Translations under genes and position numbers: made by a program | Assembly: GCA_002104905.1 (NCBI GenBank) | Contig: MCFE01000153.1 | Location: forward strand, 1-64,000 | DNA length: 64,000 nt | Direction of reading: 5' to 3' | From: Basidiobolus meristosporus CBS 931.73 | Lineage: Eukaryota > Basidiobolomycota > Basidiobolomycetes > Basidiobolales > Basidiobolaceae | Part shown: positions 34,188-43,783 of the stretch, piece after piece | Numbering within the stretch: the first letter of the stretch is position 1 | How the letters are laid out: every line of letters begins with the position of its first letter | Notes under the pieces: model-generated | The model's input: the letters and a program-made list of their open reading frames with translations, nothing else | Database searches by the model: none | Told to the model about the DNA's origin: nothing

Positions 34188-36117
34188 ATATTCTTAGATG
34201 TTCTGCACTTGGTCTGTATCCATACCATGCTTCAAATGGAGTAGAATCACGAAGTATTCTGTTATAACTCCTATTTTTAAGATATACAGCAGTGGCAACT
34301 GATTCCGCCCAAAAATCATAGGATAATTTTTGATCATGGATCATAGATCTTGCCATATCAATTATTGATCTGTTAGCTCGTTCTGCTACTCCATTTTGCT
34401 GTGGGGAGTATGGTACAGTAGTCTCTTGCTTTATCCCATGAATTTTGCAGAAGTGGATGAAGAGTTTTGAGGTATATTCTCCACCATTGTCAGAGCGTAT
34501 TTTCTTGATTTTTTCACCAGTTTCTCTCTCCACCATGGCTTTAAACTCCCTGAACTTAGACAGAGCTTCTTCCTTTCTCTCCATGAAATAGACCCATGTG
34601 TATCTTGTATAATCATCAATAAAAGTGATTAAATACTTCATCCCGCCTAAGGATAAATTTTGCATAGGTCCACACAGATCTGAGTGAATTAGATCTAATT
34701 TTTTCTTAGTTTTGATTAACCCAGAGCTCTTGAACGGTTGTCTGGCTTGTTTCCCATATATGCAGGCTTCACAGTGCTCCAAATTAGCTGGGGGATCAAT
34801 TTTTACTCCAGAAATTAGCTGATCTTTGATCATTTTGCGCAAATAATCAAAATTGATGTGCCCAAATCTCCTGTGCCAAAGCATTGGTGTTTCTTCATTT
34901 AAGTTACTTATATTGGCTTCCAGATATGATGGAATATAAGTCAACTTGTATAGATTCTGATCTCTGATGCCTGAAGCAATATGAGCACCATTTTGATCAG
35001 TGATCCTGCATCCAGAATTGTCAAAACTGAAACTGAGTCCTTCTGCTGTGGCCTTGCTTACAGAGAGTAGGTTCTTGGCTATTTCTGGTACATAGAGTAC
35101 TTCTTTAAAGGTCAGTGTATGGCTTCCTTCACTGCTTCTTAGGTTTACTTGGATAGTTCCTTCTCCCACTGCATCAAGTGTTCTATCGTCACCCATGAAA
35201 ACCTTCTTAATTGGAATTTCTTGATATTGGGTAAAAAGTTCTTTTTGGTGTGTAAAGTGTTGAGAAGCTCCAGAGTCAATATACCACGTCTGAGAATCCT
35301 TGTTTGTGGTCATATTTAGTGCAGATATGAATAGTCTATCTTCAGTTGTTGCAGCATTTCCATATTCAGGCTTCTTTTGCTGATAATCTCTCTTTTTGAA
35401 ACACCGGTCTGATGTGTGTCCTTTCCTTTTGCAGTAGTTGCAAAATAGGTTGCTGTTGCCTTTGTAGGGTCTTGGGTACCTCCTTTGTTGGTTATCATTG
35501 CTTATTAAAGCATTTTCTTCTTCGTTCTTATTGGCGCTTGATTTTCTTAATTCTTCATCCAGGAGCCTTCCATATACGTAATTTAAGGTCAAATCTTCAG
35601 TTCTGGACTCTAGGGCTGATACAAGGCCCTGAAACTTGTCTGTCAGGCTATTCAGGATGGTAACTATCACATCCTCATCAGTAGTTGGTACGCCCACAGA
35701 TTCCATCTCATCTACCAGCAGGGTAATTCTGTTAATTAGATTTTTCATTTCTTCTCCTGGCAGCATCTTTGTAGTAAAGAATTTTCTTCTCAGATACATT
35801 TTCTTGGCAGCTGAACATGACTGGTAGGTGTCTTCTAAAGCCTTCCAGGCATTCTTTGCCGTTTTTGCTCTTGAGCATTGAATTAGCAATTTGTCCTTGA
35901 CATTAAGGCAAATGCAGTTAAAGGCACTTTGTTCTTTCTTCTGGTACTTTAAGGCTTCCTCTCCCACGTTTTTAGGAGGGCATTCTTCTCCCATGACAAT
36001 ATCCCAAAGGCCTCTTTCTTGTAGCAGCATCTTCATCTTCACCTTCCACACTTGGTAGTTAGAGCCATCCAACTTTTCAGCAGAGGGAAAAATTCCAGTA
36101 ATAGCAGTAGTAGACAT
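34135..36117 (-). CDS. Copia polyprotein, N-terminal part: Gag, protease, integrase
   Basis: The ATG at 36117 (MSTTAITGIFPSAEKLDGSN) was chosen because the homologous old copy starts the same way. The frame is open further upstream into the LTR, but that is read-through. About 660 residues. Gag (about 1-210) ends in a zinc knuckle CNYCKRKGHTSDRC (from residue 226, CX2CX4HX4C). The protease active site is DSGA (Asp 281) in WYIDSGASQHF. Integrase has the HHCC zinc site (H415, H420, C449, C452), then D480 (IHSDLCGP), D543 (RSDNGGEY) and E579 (NGVAERANRS). The frame breaks at a run of seven A (about 34161-34167) where the older copy keeps frame, and stops soon after. The rest continues in another frame at 34187-32172. 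Confidence 0.92.
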   Translation of the reverse strand: MSTTAITGIFPSAEKLDGSNYQVWKVKMKMLLQERGLWDIVMGEECPPKNVGEEALKYQKKEQSAFNCICLNVKDKLLIQCSRAKTAKNAWKALEDTYQSCSAAKKMYLRRKFFTTKMLPGEEMKNLINRITLLVDEMESVGVPTTDEDVIVTILNSLTDKFQGLVSALESRTEDLTLNYVYGRLLDEELRKSSANKNEEENALISNDNQQRRYPRPYKGNSNLFCNYCKRKGHTSDRCFKKRDYQQKKPEYGNAATTEDRLFISALNMTTNKDSQTWYIDSGASQHFTHQKELFTQYQEIPIKKVFMGDDRTLDAVGEGTIQVNLRSSEGSHTLTFKEVLYVPEIAKNLLSVSKATAEGLSFSFDNSGCRITDQNGAHIASGIRDQNLYKLTYIPSYLEANISNLNEETPMLWHRRFGHINFDYLRKMIKDQLISGVKIDPPANLEHCEACIYGKQARQPFKSSGLIKTKKKLDLIHSDLCGPMQNLSLGGMKYLITFIDDYTRYTWVYFMERKEEALSKFREFKAMVERETGEKIKKIRSDNGGEYTSKLFIHFCKIHGIKQETTVPYSPQQNGVAERANRSIIDMARSMIHDQKLSYDFWAESVATAVYLKNRSYNRILRDSTPFEAWYGYRPSAEHLRIFGCTAYAKKTGRKSVKI

Positions 36118-36136
36118 TGCAGAGAGTGACAGCTCG

Positions 36137-36148
36137 GGGCTCATAACC
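36137..36148 (-). promoter_or_regulatory. Primer-binding site, complementary to the anticodon arm of initiator tRNA-Met
   Basis: On the minus strand the 5' LTR is followed directly by GGTTATGAGCCC. This is not complementary to a tRNA 3' acceptor end with CCA. It is complementary to GGGCUCAUAACC, the CAU anticodon arm of initiator tRNA-Met. That matches the half-tRNA priming of Drosophila copia. Confidence 0.75.
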
Positions 36149-36497
36149 TGTTGTAAGAGTCTTGGAGATATTGGAAGTGATTGGGAGAACAAGTAGATTA
36201 TGTGGTTTTCACTTAATGATTTATTGAATGTAAAAGTGGTATTTATACTTTTACCTGGTCTTGGCATTACAAACACGTAGAATAGGTTAAGGAAGGTCCC
36301 AAGAACATGTGTGCAAAGTTTGGGGCTGTTTGGACAACTTTGAGAATTTTCATGTTCTGGGTACCTGGTATTTTGGTGAAAATATTCTAAGTAAATCCCG
36401 ACAAGGAATTTGGTCAGTATTTTCTAGGATTTGAAGGTAATGATCTAAGTGACTAAGTTAGGTGAATATTTAGGTGGAAATACAAATTTTTACAACA
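36149..36497 (-). repeat. 5' LTR of the young copia element
   Basis: 349 bases, identical to the partner LTR apart from two visible substitutions. It would drive minus-strand transcription of the element. Confidence 0.92.
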
Positions 36498-39400
36498 CCA
36501 AGTAAGGAAGGTGAAGATGAAGATGCTGCTACAAGAAAGAAGCCTTTGGGATATTTTCATGGGAGAAGAGTTCCCTCCTAAAAGCATGGGAGAGGAAGCC
36601 TTACAGTACCAGAAGAAAGAACAAAGTGCCTCTAACTGCATTTGCCTTAATGTTAAAGACTAATTGCTAATTCAATGCTCAAGAGCAAAAATAGCAAAGA
36701 ATACCTGGAAGGCATTAGACAACACCTACCAGTCATGTTCAGCTGCTAAGAGAGTGTATCTTAGACATAAATTCCTTACTGCAAAGATGAAGCTAGGAGA
36801 AGCTATGAAAAATTTAATTTTCAGAGTTACCCTGATGGCAGATGAGATGGAATCTGTGGGTGTGCCAACTACTGATGAGGGTGTGATAGTTACCATCTTG
36901 AATAGCCTGACAGATGCATTTCAGTGCCTTGTATCAGCCCTAGAGTCCAGAACTGAAGATATGACCTTAAATTACATATAGGGAAGGCTCCTGGACAAAG
37001 AATAAAGAAAATCAAGCACCAATAAGAAGGAAAAAGAAAATGCTATAATAAGCAATGATAACCAACAAAGAAGATACGCAAGACCTTTTGAAGGCAATAG
37101 CAACCTGTTTTGCAACAACTGCAAATGGAAAGGACACACATCAAACCAATACTTCAAAAAGAGAGATAATCAGCAAAGAAGTCTGAATATGGAAATGCTA
37201 CAACAACTGAAGATAGACTATTCATATCTGCACTAAAAATGACCACAAACAAGAATTCTCATACATGCTACATTGACTTTGGAGCATCTCCATACTTGAC
37301 ACACCAAAAAGAACTTTTTACCCAATATCAAGAAATTCCTATTAAGAAGATTTTCATGTGTGACAATAGAACACTTGATGCAGTCGGAGAAGGAGCTATC
37401 CAAGTAAATCCTAGAAGCAGAGGAGGAAGCCATACACTGACCTTTAAAGAAGTACTCTATGTACCAGAAATAGCCCAGAACCTACTATCTGTAAGCAAGA
37501 CCACAGCATATGGACTCAGTTTCAGCTTTGACAATTCTGGATGCAGGATCACTGATTAAAATGGTGCTCATATTGCTTTAGGTATCAGAGATCAGAATCT
37601 GCATTATTTGACTTATATTCCATCATATTTAGAAGCCAATATAAGTAGCTTAAATGAAGAAACACCAATGCTTTGGCACAGAAGATTTGGACACAACAAT
37701 TTTGATTATTTGTGCAAAATGATCAAAGATCAGCTAATTTCTGGAGTGAAAATTGATCCCCCAGCTGATTTTGAGCACTGTGTAGCCTGCATATATGGGA
37801 AACAAGCCAGACAACTGTTCAAGATCTCTGGGTAAATCAATACTAAGAAAACATTTGATCTAATTCACTCAGATCTGTGTGGACCTATGCAAAATTTATC
37901 CTTAGGCAGGATGAAGTATCTAATCACTTTTATTGATGATTATACAAAATACACGTGAATCTACCTCATTGAGAGAAGAGAAGAAGCTCTGTCTAAGTTC
38001 AGGGTGCTTATAGCCATGGTGGAGAGAGAAACTGGTGAAATAATCAAGAAAATATGCTCTGACCATGGTGGAGAGTATGCCTCAAAACTCTTCACCCACT
38101 TCTGTAAGATTCATTGGACAATGCAAGAGACTACTGTACCATACTCCCCACAGCAAAATGGAGTAGCAGAATGTGCAAACAGATCAATAATTGATATGGG
38201 AAGATCTATGATCCATGATCAAAAATTATCCTATGATTTTTGGGCGGAATCAGTTGCCACAGCTGTATACCATAAAAACAGGAGTTATAACAGAATACTC
38301 TGTGACTCTACACCACTTGAAGCATGGTATGGATACAGTCCAAGTGCAGAACATCTAAGAATATTTGGGTGTACAGCATATTCCAAGAAACTGCCCAGAA
38401 ATCAGCTAAAATTTGAGCCAAAGAGTGAAAAGTGCATATTTTTGGGCTACTGCAATGAGAGTAAGGCATACAGACTCTACAATACCAAAGCAAAGAAGCT
38501 GATCAAGTCCAGGGATGTGTTGTTTGATGAAAATTCAAAATTTTCACAAAAAATGACATCAGATGATGACAAAAATTTGATCTCAAGTCCAACAATAGTC
38601 AGGATTGAATCAGAGCAAAGCTATGAGAACTTTTTCACTCCAGACAGTTCTACAACTGTGGTGCAGCCTGAATCAGTGCCCAGGGATATCCCAGAAGTGA
38701 TCATTCCATTATCAGATGCCAGGAGATCTAACTAGACAAGAAATAGCTCAAATTAATACATCAATGAGGGCACAAACTTAGCCTATGCCCATCTAGTCCA
38801 TATTGATGAGCCCCAGACTGTAAAAGAGGGCTTAAATAGCTCTCAGACAAAGTTTTGGAGATCTGCAATGACTGAGTAATATAAGGCCCTGATGGAAATC
38901 AAACTTGGGACTTAATCAAATTATCAATCAACCAAAAATCAATTGGATGAAGATGGGTCTTTAAGACAAAGTTCAAGGCTGATGGTACAATTGAATGATA
39001 CAAAGCAAGACTTGTGGCCAAAGGATACTCACAAACAAAAGGACTTGACTATACTGAGACCTTTGCACCAATAGCCAAGTGTAATTCCATCAGATTGATA
39101 TTGGCTTTTGCAGCCAAATATAAGTTTTTTATACATCAAATGGACATAAAACTGCATTTCAGAATAGAAAACTTGATGAGGACAAGTATATGGACCAGCC
39201 TGCTGGGTTTGCTGACCAAGATAGCCCTCATTTGGTCTGCAAGCTCAAAAAATCTCTATATGGTCTCAAACAATTGCCAAGAGCCTGGAATTGCAAGATA
39301 GATTCTTATTTGGAATCTTTGAGTTTCAAAAGGAGTAATGCTGACTATAGTATATACTATAAGCCAGATAGAGCAAATCCAGTTCTATTAGCTCTATATG

Positions 39401-39965
39401 TGGATGATCTTATTATTGCCACCAATAACCTCAAAACATTGGAAGAGACTAAATCCAGCCTATCTAAGGAGTTCAAGATGTCCAATCTAGGAGAACTCAG
39501 TTATTACTTAGGGATTAAGTTCTCCATAGACAGAAGTACCCAGACTATTACCTTAAGCCAGTCCAAGTATACTCAAGATATACTAAAGAAGTAACAAATG
39601 GAAGACTGTAAACCAGCAGCTACCCCAATGGAAATATACCTTAACTTGGTCAAAACTCAACCAAATCAAGAGAGCTTGGTGCCTCTGAAAGCCCTGACTT
39701 TCCTTATCAATCTATGGTTGGCAGTCTGATGTATATCATGATTGGAACACGTCCAGATATCTCATATTCAGTGGGAGTTGTCAGCCAGCATAATCAGAAC
39801 TATGGATCTGATCATATTGCAACAGTTAGGCAGATTTTTAGAAACCAAAAAGGAACTGCTGATATCTGCTTAAGGTATACTTATAAGGATTCAGTACAGA
39901 ATCTTTGGGGATACTTGATGCTGATTGGGGACAAAATTTGGAAGACAGAAAACTCACCTCAGGAT
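36498..39965 (+). pseudogene. Decayed gag-pol of the old copia element
   Basis: This continues gag (VKMKMLLQERSLWDIF) from the fragment at 31745. Gag, a damaged zinc knuckle (CNNCK at about 37111), a protease relic (IDFGAS in place of IDSGAS), GAG-pre-integrase (LWHRRFGHNNFDYL), integrase (38004-38735, SDHGGEYASK and SPQQNGVAECANRS, the catalytic Glu context kept), and reverse transcriptase with an intact YVDD (about 39400) are all recognisable. In-frame stops and frameshifts break it into at least eight segments. It ends at the solo LTR insertion. Confidence 0.92.
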
Positions 39966-40315
39966 TGTTGTAAGAGTCTTGGAGATATTGGAAGTGATTG
40001 GGAGAACAAGTAGATTATGTGGTTTTCACTTAATGATTTATTGAATGTAAAAGTAGTATTTATACTTTTACATGGTCTTGGCATTACAAACACGTAGAAT
40101 AGGTTAAGGAAGGTCCCAAGAACATGTGTGCAAAGTTTGGGGATGTTTGGACAACTTTGAGAATTTTCATGTTCTGGGTACCTGGTATTTTGGTGAAAAT
40201 ATTCTAAGTAAATCCCAACAAGAAATTTGGTCAGTATTCTCTAGGATTTGAAGGTGATGATCTAAGTGACTAAGTTAGGTGAATATTTAGGTGGAAAATA
40301 CAAATTTTTACAACA
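39966..40315 (-). repeat. Solo LTR inserted in the RNase H region of the old element
   Basis: 350 bases of family-A LTR with a perfect 5-bp duplication AGGAT (39961-39965 and 40316-40320). It splits the RNase H codons for GYTFL. It is closer in sequence to the young element than to the host's own LTRs. Confidence 0.93.
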
Positions 40316-40739
40316 AGGATACACCTTTCTTTACAATACAAGATAATTTCATGGAATTCAAGAAAGCAACCAACTGTAGCACTTTCTACCACAGAGAGAG
40401 AGTATATGGCTGCCTATGAAGCTACAAAAGAAGCCATGTGGTTAAGGAAGCTTCTTAAAGATTTAGGCTTATGTCAAAAAACTCCTATTGCTTTATTTCA
40501 AGATAATCAAGGATGTATACAATTAGATAGAAATCCAACATTTCATTCTTGAACTAAGCACATAGATATTAGCATCATTTCATATGTGAAGCTATAGAGA
40601 ATAACTTAGTTTACTTGGCTTACTGTCCTACAGATGAAATGATTGCAGACATATTTACCAAACCATTAGCTAGAGACAAGTTTGAATATCTTAGGTCAAT
40701 AATTGGACTGGTCAGTATGAGCATTTATTTAAGTGGGGG
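40316..40739 (+). pseudogene. RNase H 3' end of the old copia element
   Basis: Resumes pol after the solo LTR (SWNSRKQPTVALSTT-like, then AACEATKEAMWLRKLL-like and IADIFTKPLARDKFEYL). There is an in-frame stop in place of a residue in the TKH block, and one frameshift. It ends at the polypurine tract. Confidence 0.88.
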
Positions 40740-41085
40740 TGTTGTAAAAAATCATAATTCCATCTAATATTCACCCAACTTAGTCACTTAGATCATTACC
40801 TTCAAATCCTAGCATATACTGACCAAATTCCTTGACAAGATTTACTTAGAATATTTTCACCAAAATATCAGGTACCCTGAACATGAAATTAGATAAGTTA
40901 TCCAAACAGCCCCAAGCTTTGCACACCTCTTCTTGGAACCTTCCCAAGCTTATTCTACATGCTTGCCATGCCAAGACCATTTAAAAGCACAAACACTACT
41001 TTTGTATTCAATAAATCATTATGTGAAAACCACATAATCTACTTCTCCTTGCTATTACTTCCATTTCAGCAAGATTTTTACAACA
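40740..41085 (+). repeat. 3' LTR of the old copia element
   Basis: 346 bases, TGTTGTAAAAAATC to TTTTTACAACA. Clearly diverged from the partner LTR at 31370, in line with an older insertion. Confidence 0.9.
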
Positions 41086-41464
41086 GTTATAGCACTTGCA
41101 CCATTGTGAAAGTAATATTCACATACTGGAGCTAACTCAAGTGTAGGCAGCTTCACTGTATCAGTTAATATTGTACAAATTGGATTTTAAACCAAAAATG
41201 ACAATCTGATAATTGGTAAATGGAGGTTCCAATATCTTCTGGACTCTCACAACACAGAGAATAGAATGATTCCTTATATGGCTCATATTTTCTAGGCTGT
41301 CAAGTACTATTAACACTTGTAAAGAACACAAGTATATAGAAATGTTGGTCAAACTTGAAATACCAGTGCACCATGATACTTAGATGATACTGCTCACTAA
41401 CTTCATTACTGTATATTTGGTAATTCTTCCTAGATATTGCATTAGCTTGGATACTGAGATCACA

Positions 41465-41625
41465 GTCAACAAATCTGAGAGTATCTTGCCCAAATCTTTG
41501 GTTAGGATTTGTTAGAATATTTTACCAATATATCTGGTGCCTGAGATATGTGACTTCTTAGAGCTGTCTAAAAGTCCCCAAACTATGCACACATGCTCTT
41601 GGGACCTCTATATGGCATGAACAAA
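41465..41625 (+). repeat. Internal fragment of a family-A LTR
   Basis: Matches the middle of the LTR (TTAGGATTTGTTAGAATATTTTACC, split here as TTAGGATTTG and GAATATTTTACC; CCCCAAACTATGCACACATG; CTTGGGACCT). Neither end is preserved. The rest of 41086-41651 is AT-rich without a gene. Confidence 0.6.
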
Positions 41626-41651
41626 TACTAGAATCCTGCCCACCTGCAGGA

Positions 41652-41995
41652 TGTTGTAAAATTTGTAATTCCACCTAAATATTTGTCTAACTTGGTCACT
41701 TGGATCATTACCTTCAAATCTCAGAGAATACTGACCAATATCTTTGTTGGGATTTACTCAGAATATCTTTAAAATATCAGGTACCCAGAACATGAAAATT
41801 CTCAAAGTTGTTCAAACAGCCCCAAACTTTGCAACTATGCTATTGGGGCCTCCCTAAGCCTTTTCTATGTGTTTGCTATTCCAAGACCATGTAAAAGTAT
41901 AAATACTACTTTTACATTCAATAAATCATTAAGTGTAACCACATAATCTACTTGTTCTCCTAAACACTTCCAATATTTCCAGGACTCTTACGACA
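41652..41995 (+). repeat. Solo LTR of copia family A
   Basis: 344 bases, TGTTGTAAAATTTG to CTCTTACGACA, with flanks CAGGA and CAGCA (four of five match). Confidence 0.85.
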
Positions 41996-42035
41996 CAGCA
42001 AACATATATGATTGGAGCCTTGGAGAAACAAACTC

Positions 42036-42382
42036 TGTTGTAAACATTCATAATTGCACCTGAATATTCACCTAGGTTGGTCATTTAGATCATTACCTGC
42101 AAATCTTATAGAGCTCTGAGCAAATTCCTTGTCAGGATTTACTTGAAATATTTTCACCAACTCCTCAGATACCCAGAACATGAAATTTTGCCAAGTTGTT
42201 CAAACAGCCCCAAACCTTGCACACATATTCTTTGGACCTTTTTAAGCATATTTTAATAGCTTGCTTTGACAAGACCATGTAAAATTATACATACCATTTG
42301 ATATTAAATCAATCATCAAGTAAAACCACATATACCATTTGTTCTTCAAATCATTTCCAATCTCTTCAAAACTCTAACAACA
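42036..42382 (+). repeat. Solo LTR of copia family A, diverged
   Basis: 347 bases from TGTTGTAAACATTC to CTCTAACAACA. No clear target duplication remains. Confidence 0.8.
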
Positions 42383-42454
42383 ACTTCAACTGATGAATCA
42401 ACTAGCACAAACAACATGTATGTAACTTATGAGTCAGTTATGCACCCAGATTAT

Positions 42455-42613
42455 AAAATAGAGCTCTAGCCTATGAACTATTCTACAAATCTATTGTGCC
42501 ACAATCATGCAAAAGCATCAATACCACCCTGGTGTTCAATAGAATATAAAGTGAAAGCCACTTAATCAACTTGCTCTCCCAATCATTTCAATATGTCCAA
42601 AACTCTTACAACA
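42455..42613 (+). repeat. 3' half of a family-A LTR
   Basis: Carries the segment around the AATAAA-like and CCACTTAATC part and ends CTCTTACAACA. The first half is missing. Confidence 0.65.
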
Positions 42614-43783
42614 GTAGCCTTATCTCCCTTGGGCAACCAAACCTTAAGATACTGTGATTATTTGCACCTATACTGCATTGGAATGTCAGCAATTACAAAC
42701 TAGTTTATGTTGGCAGCCAACTTTGCTCATAAACTTCATAGGTAGCAGATTTTTTACTGGAACAAATAGGGGATTTTAGAACAGCAACTGCATTGTACAA
42801 GGACTGGTTACTGTATGGCTGGAAAAACTGCTTAGATTCCCACACAGATCAATAGACCACTACCAGAATAGTGGCATCACCAAAATCACTTTGATCCATT
42901 TCTTGTTACCAGCAAAATAGAGAAGTTTGTTATGTTGGGTTGCTGAGCGTATATCTGTAGTTTGACTAAGCACCAATGAATAGGCCATTCAGCAAGTCAC
43001 GAATCAAGTTGCCACAGACTTTGCGTATAATGTCAAGAGAGGCTGGGTATTTATTGAATAATTCGCAACTCTCCTTGGACATACTATTCTGGTGCAAGGC
43101 GAAGGAATAGGTATCAAGGCGTTACAGAGGATCAGTGCACACTTCTTGGCATTGGACTAGCAATGTGTCTTCCGTTGCTTGTTGACATTGGGTGGTCCAA
43201 CAGAAAAATGGTCCAAGCAGGCGGATCAAGCGAGCACATTGAATCGAGACATAGTGGGTGCCTGGGCCGTCAACAGACTGAATAGATTCAGAGGTGGCGA
43301 GTTGGTGGAATCCGCAGGGCCAGTTGTCCTTCCGCAGGGCCAGTTGTCCTTCCGCAGGGCCAGTTGTCCTTCCGCAGCACCAACCCGCAATACTTACCAA
43401 ATTGGAGCTGCCTTCCTAAAACGGTAAGAAATTCCTTGAGGTCAAGCGGGAACCCACATTCTTCGGTGAGTCGACCTCTAACGACCAAGGATAGACGGCT
43501 ATTACCTTGATGTATAGCTGACATGTCGAGATTCATTGACTTGCGAATGGCTCTTGAGGCAACAGAGCATAAATGCTCGTGAGTTTGAGGGAGAGTTGAG
43601 ATCGCTTGAATGCTGTCATCGCGTCCATTACTTTCCTGGCAGGACAGTTTCAATCTCCCCCAAAATAGGCAAGAAACGTAGGCTTGGCCCGTTCAAAACG
43701 AGAGCTATTTAACTCGTGGGGTGAGATGGACAGAACCTGATCATACTACTGACTCCTTGCTCTCCATCTCCTCCACCTTCCCT
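42614..43783. other. Region upstream of the FAD monooxygenase, with a minisatellite
   Basis: The left half is AT-rich like the transposon DNA. From about 42950 the composition becomes GC-balanced, matching the monooxygenase gene. A minus-strand open frame (43653-43288) owes part of its length to the minisatellite and shows no domain. No gene is called. Confidence 0.4.
43312..43377. repeat. 20-bp minisatellite, 3.3 copies
   Basis: Unit CCGCAGGGCCAGTTGTCCTT repeated three times without a change (43312-43371), plus six bases of a fourth unit. Confidence 0.95.

Larger units (their letters stand above)
31812..36497 (-). mobile_element. Young, nearly intact Ty1/copia element (family A)
   Basis: 4686 bases, flanked by a perfect 5-bp duplication CCAAG (31807-31811 and 36498-36502). 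It lies inside the gag gene of the older plus-strand copy. LTRs of 349 bases at each end differ at only two positions that I can see (C/T at 31950 versus 36287; G/A near the end). Order on the minus strand: LTR, tRNA primer site, Gag with zinc knuckle, protease, integrase, reverse transcriptase, RNase H, polypurine tract, LTR. That order is copia, not gypsy. One frameshift splits the polyprotein near 34160. Confidence 0.95.
31370..41085 (+). mobile_element. Old Ty1/copia element (family A), interrupted by two later insertions
   Basis: Its LTRs are at 31370-31713 and 40740-41085, and the flanks GATAT (left) and GTTAT (right) match at four of five bases. Between them runs a plus-strand gag-pol in pieces: 31745-31811, 36498-39965 and 40316-40739. 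A polypurine tract (AAGTGGGGG, 40731-40739) abuts the 3' LTR. The element is interrupted by a complete minus-strand relative at 31812-36497 and a solo LTR at 39966-40315. Stops and frameshifts are numerous, so it is dead. Without the insertions it would be about 4.7 kb, the same as the young copy. Confidence 0.9.

Noticed and set aside
36118-36276. Long N-terminal extension of the copia polyprotein starting in the LTR
   Set aside because: The extra 53 codons are read-through of LTR and primer-site sequence. The same translation appears wherever this LTR occurs. The conserved Gag start is MSTTAIT at 36117.
43312-43377. CRISPR-like short repeats
   Set aside because: The units are directly adjacent with no spacers, in a eukaryotic genome. 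It is a minisatellite.
43288-43653. 121-codon minus-strand open frame
   Set aside because: Part of its length comes from translating the 20-bp minisatellite, and no domain or splice partner was seen.
43721-43783. Extended monooxygenase N-terminus
   Set aside because: It begins with GTG. The ATG at 43784 places the FAD-binding motif at the usual distance from the start.
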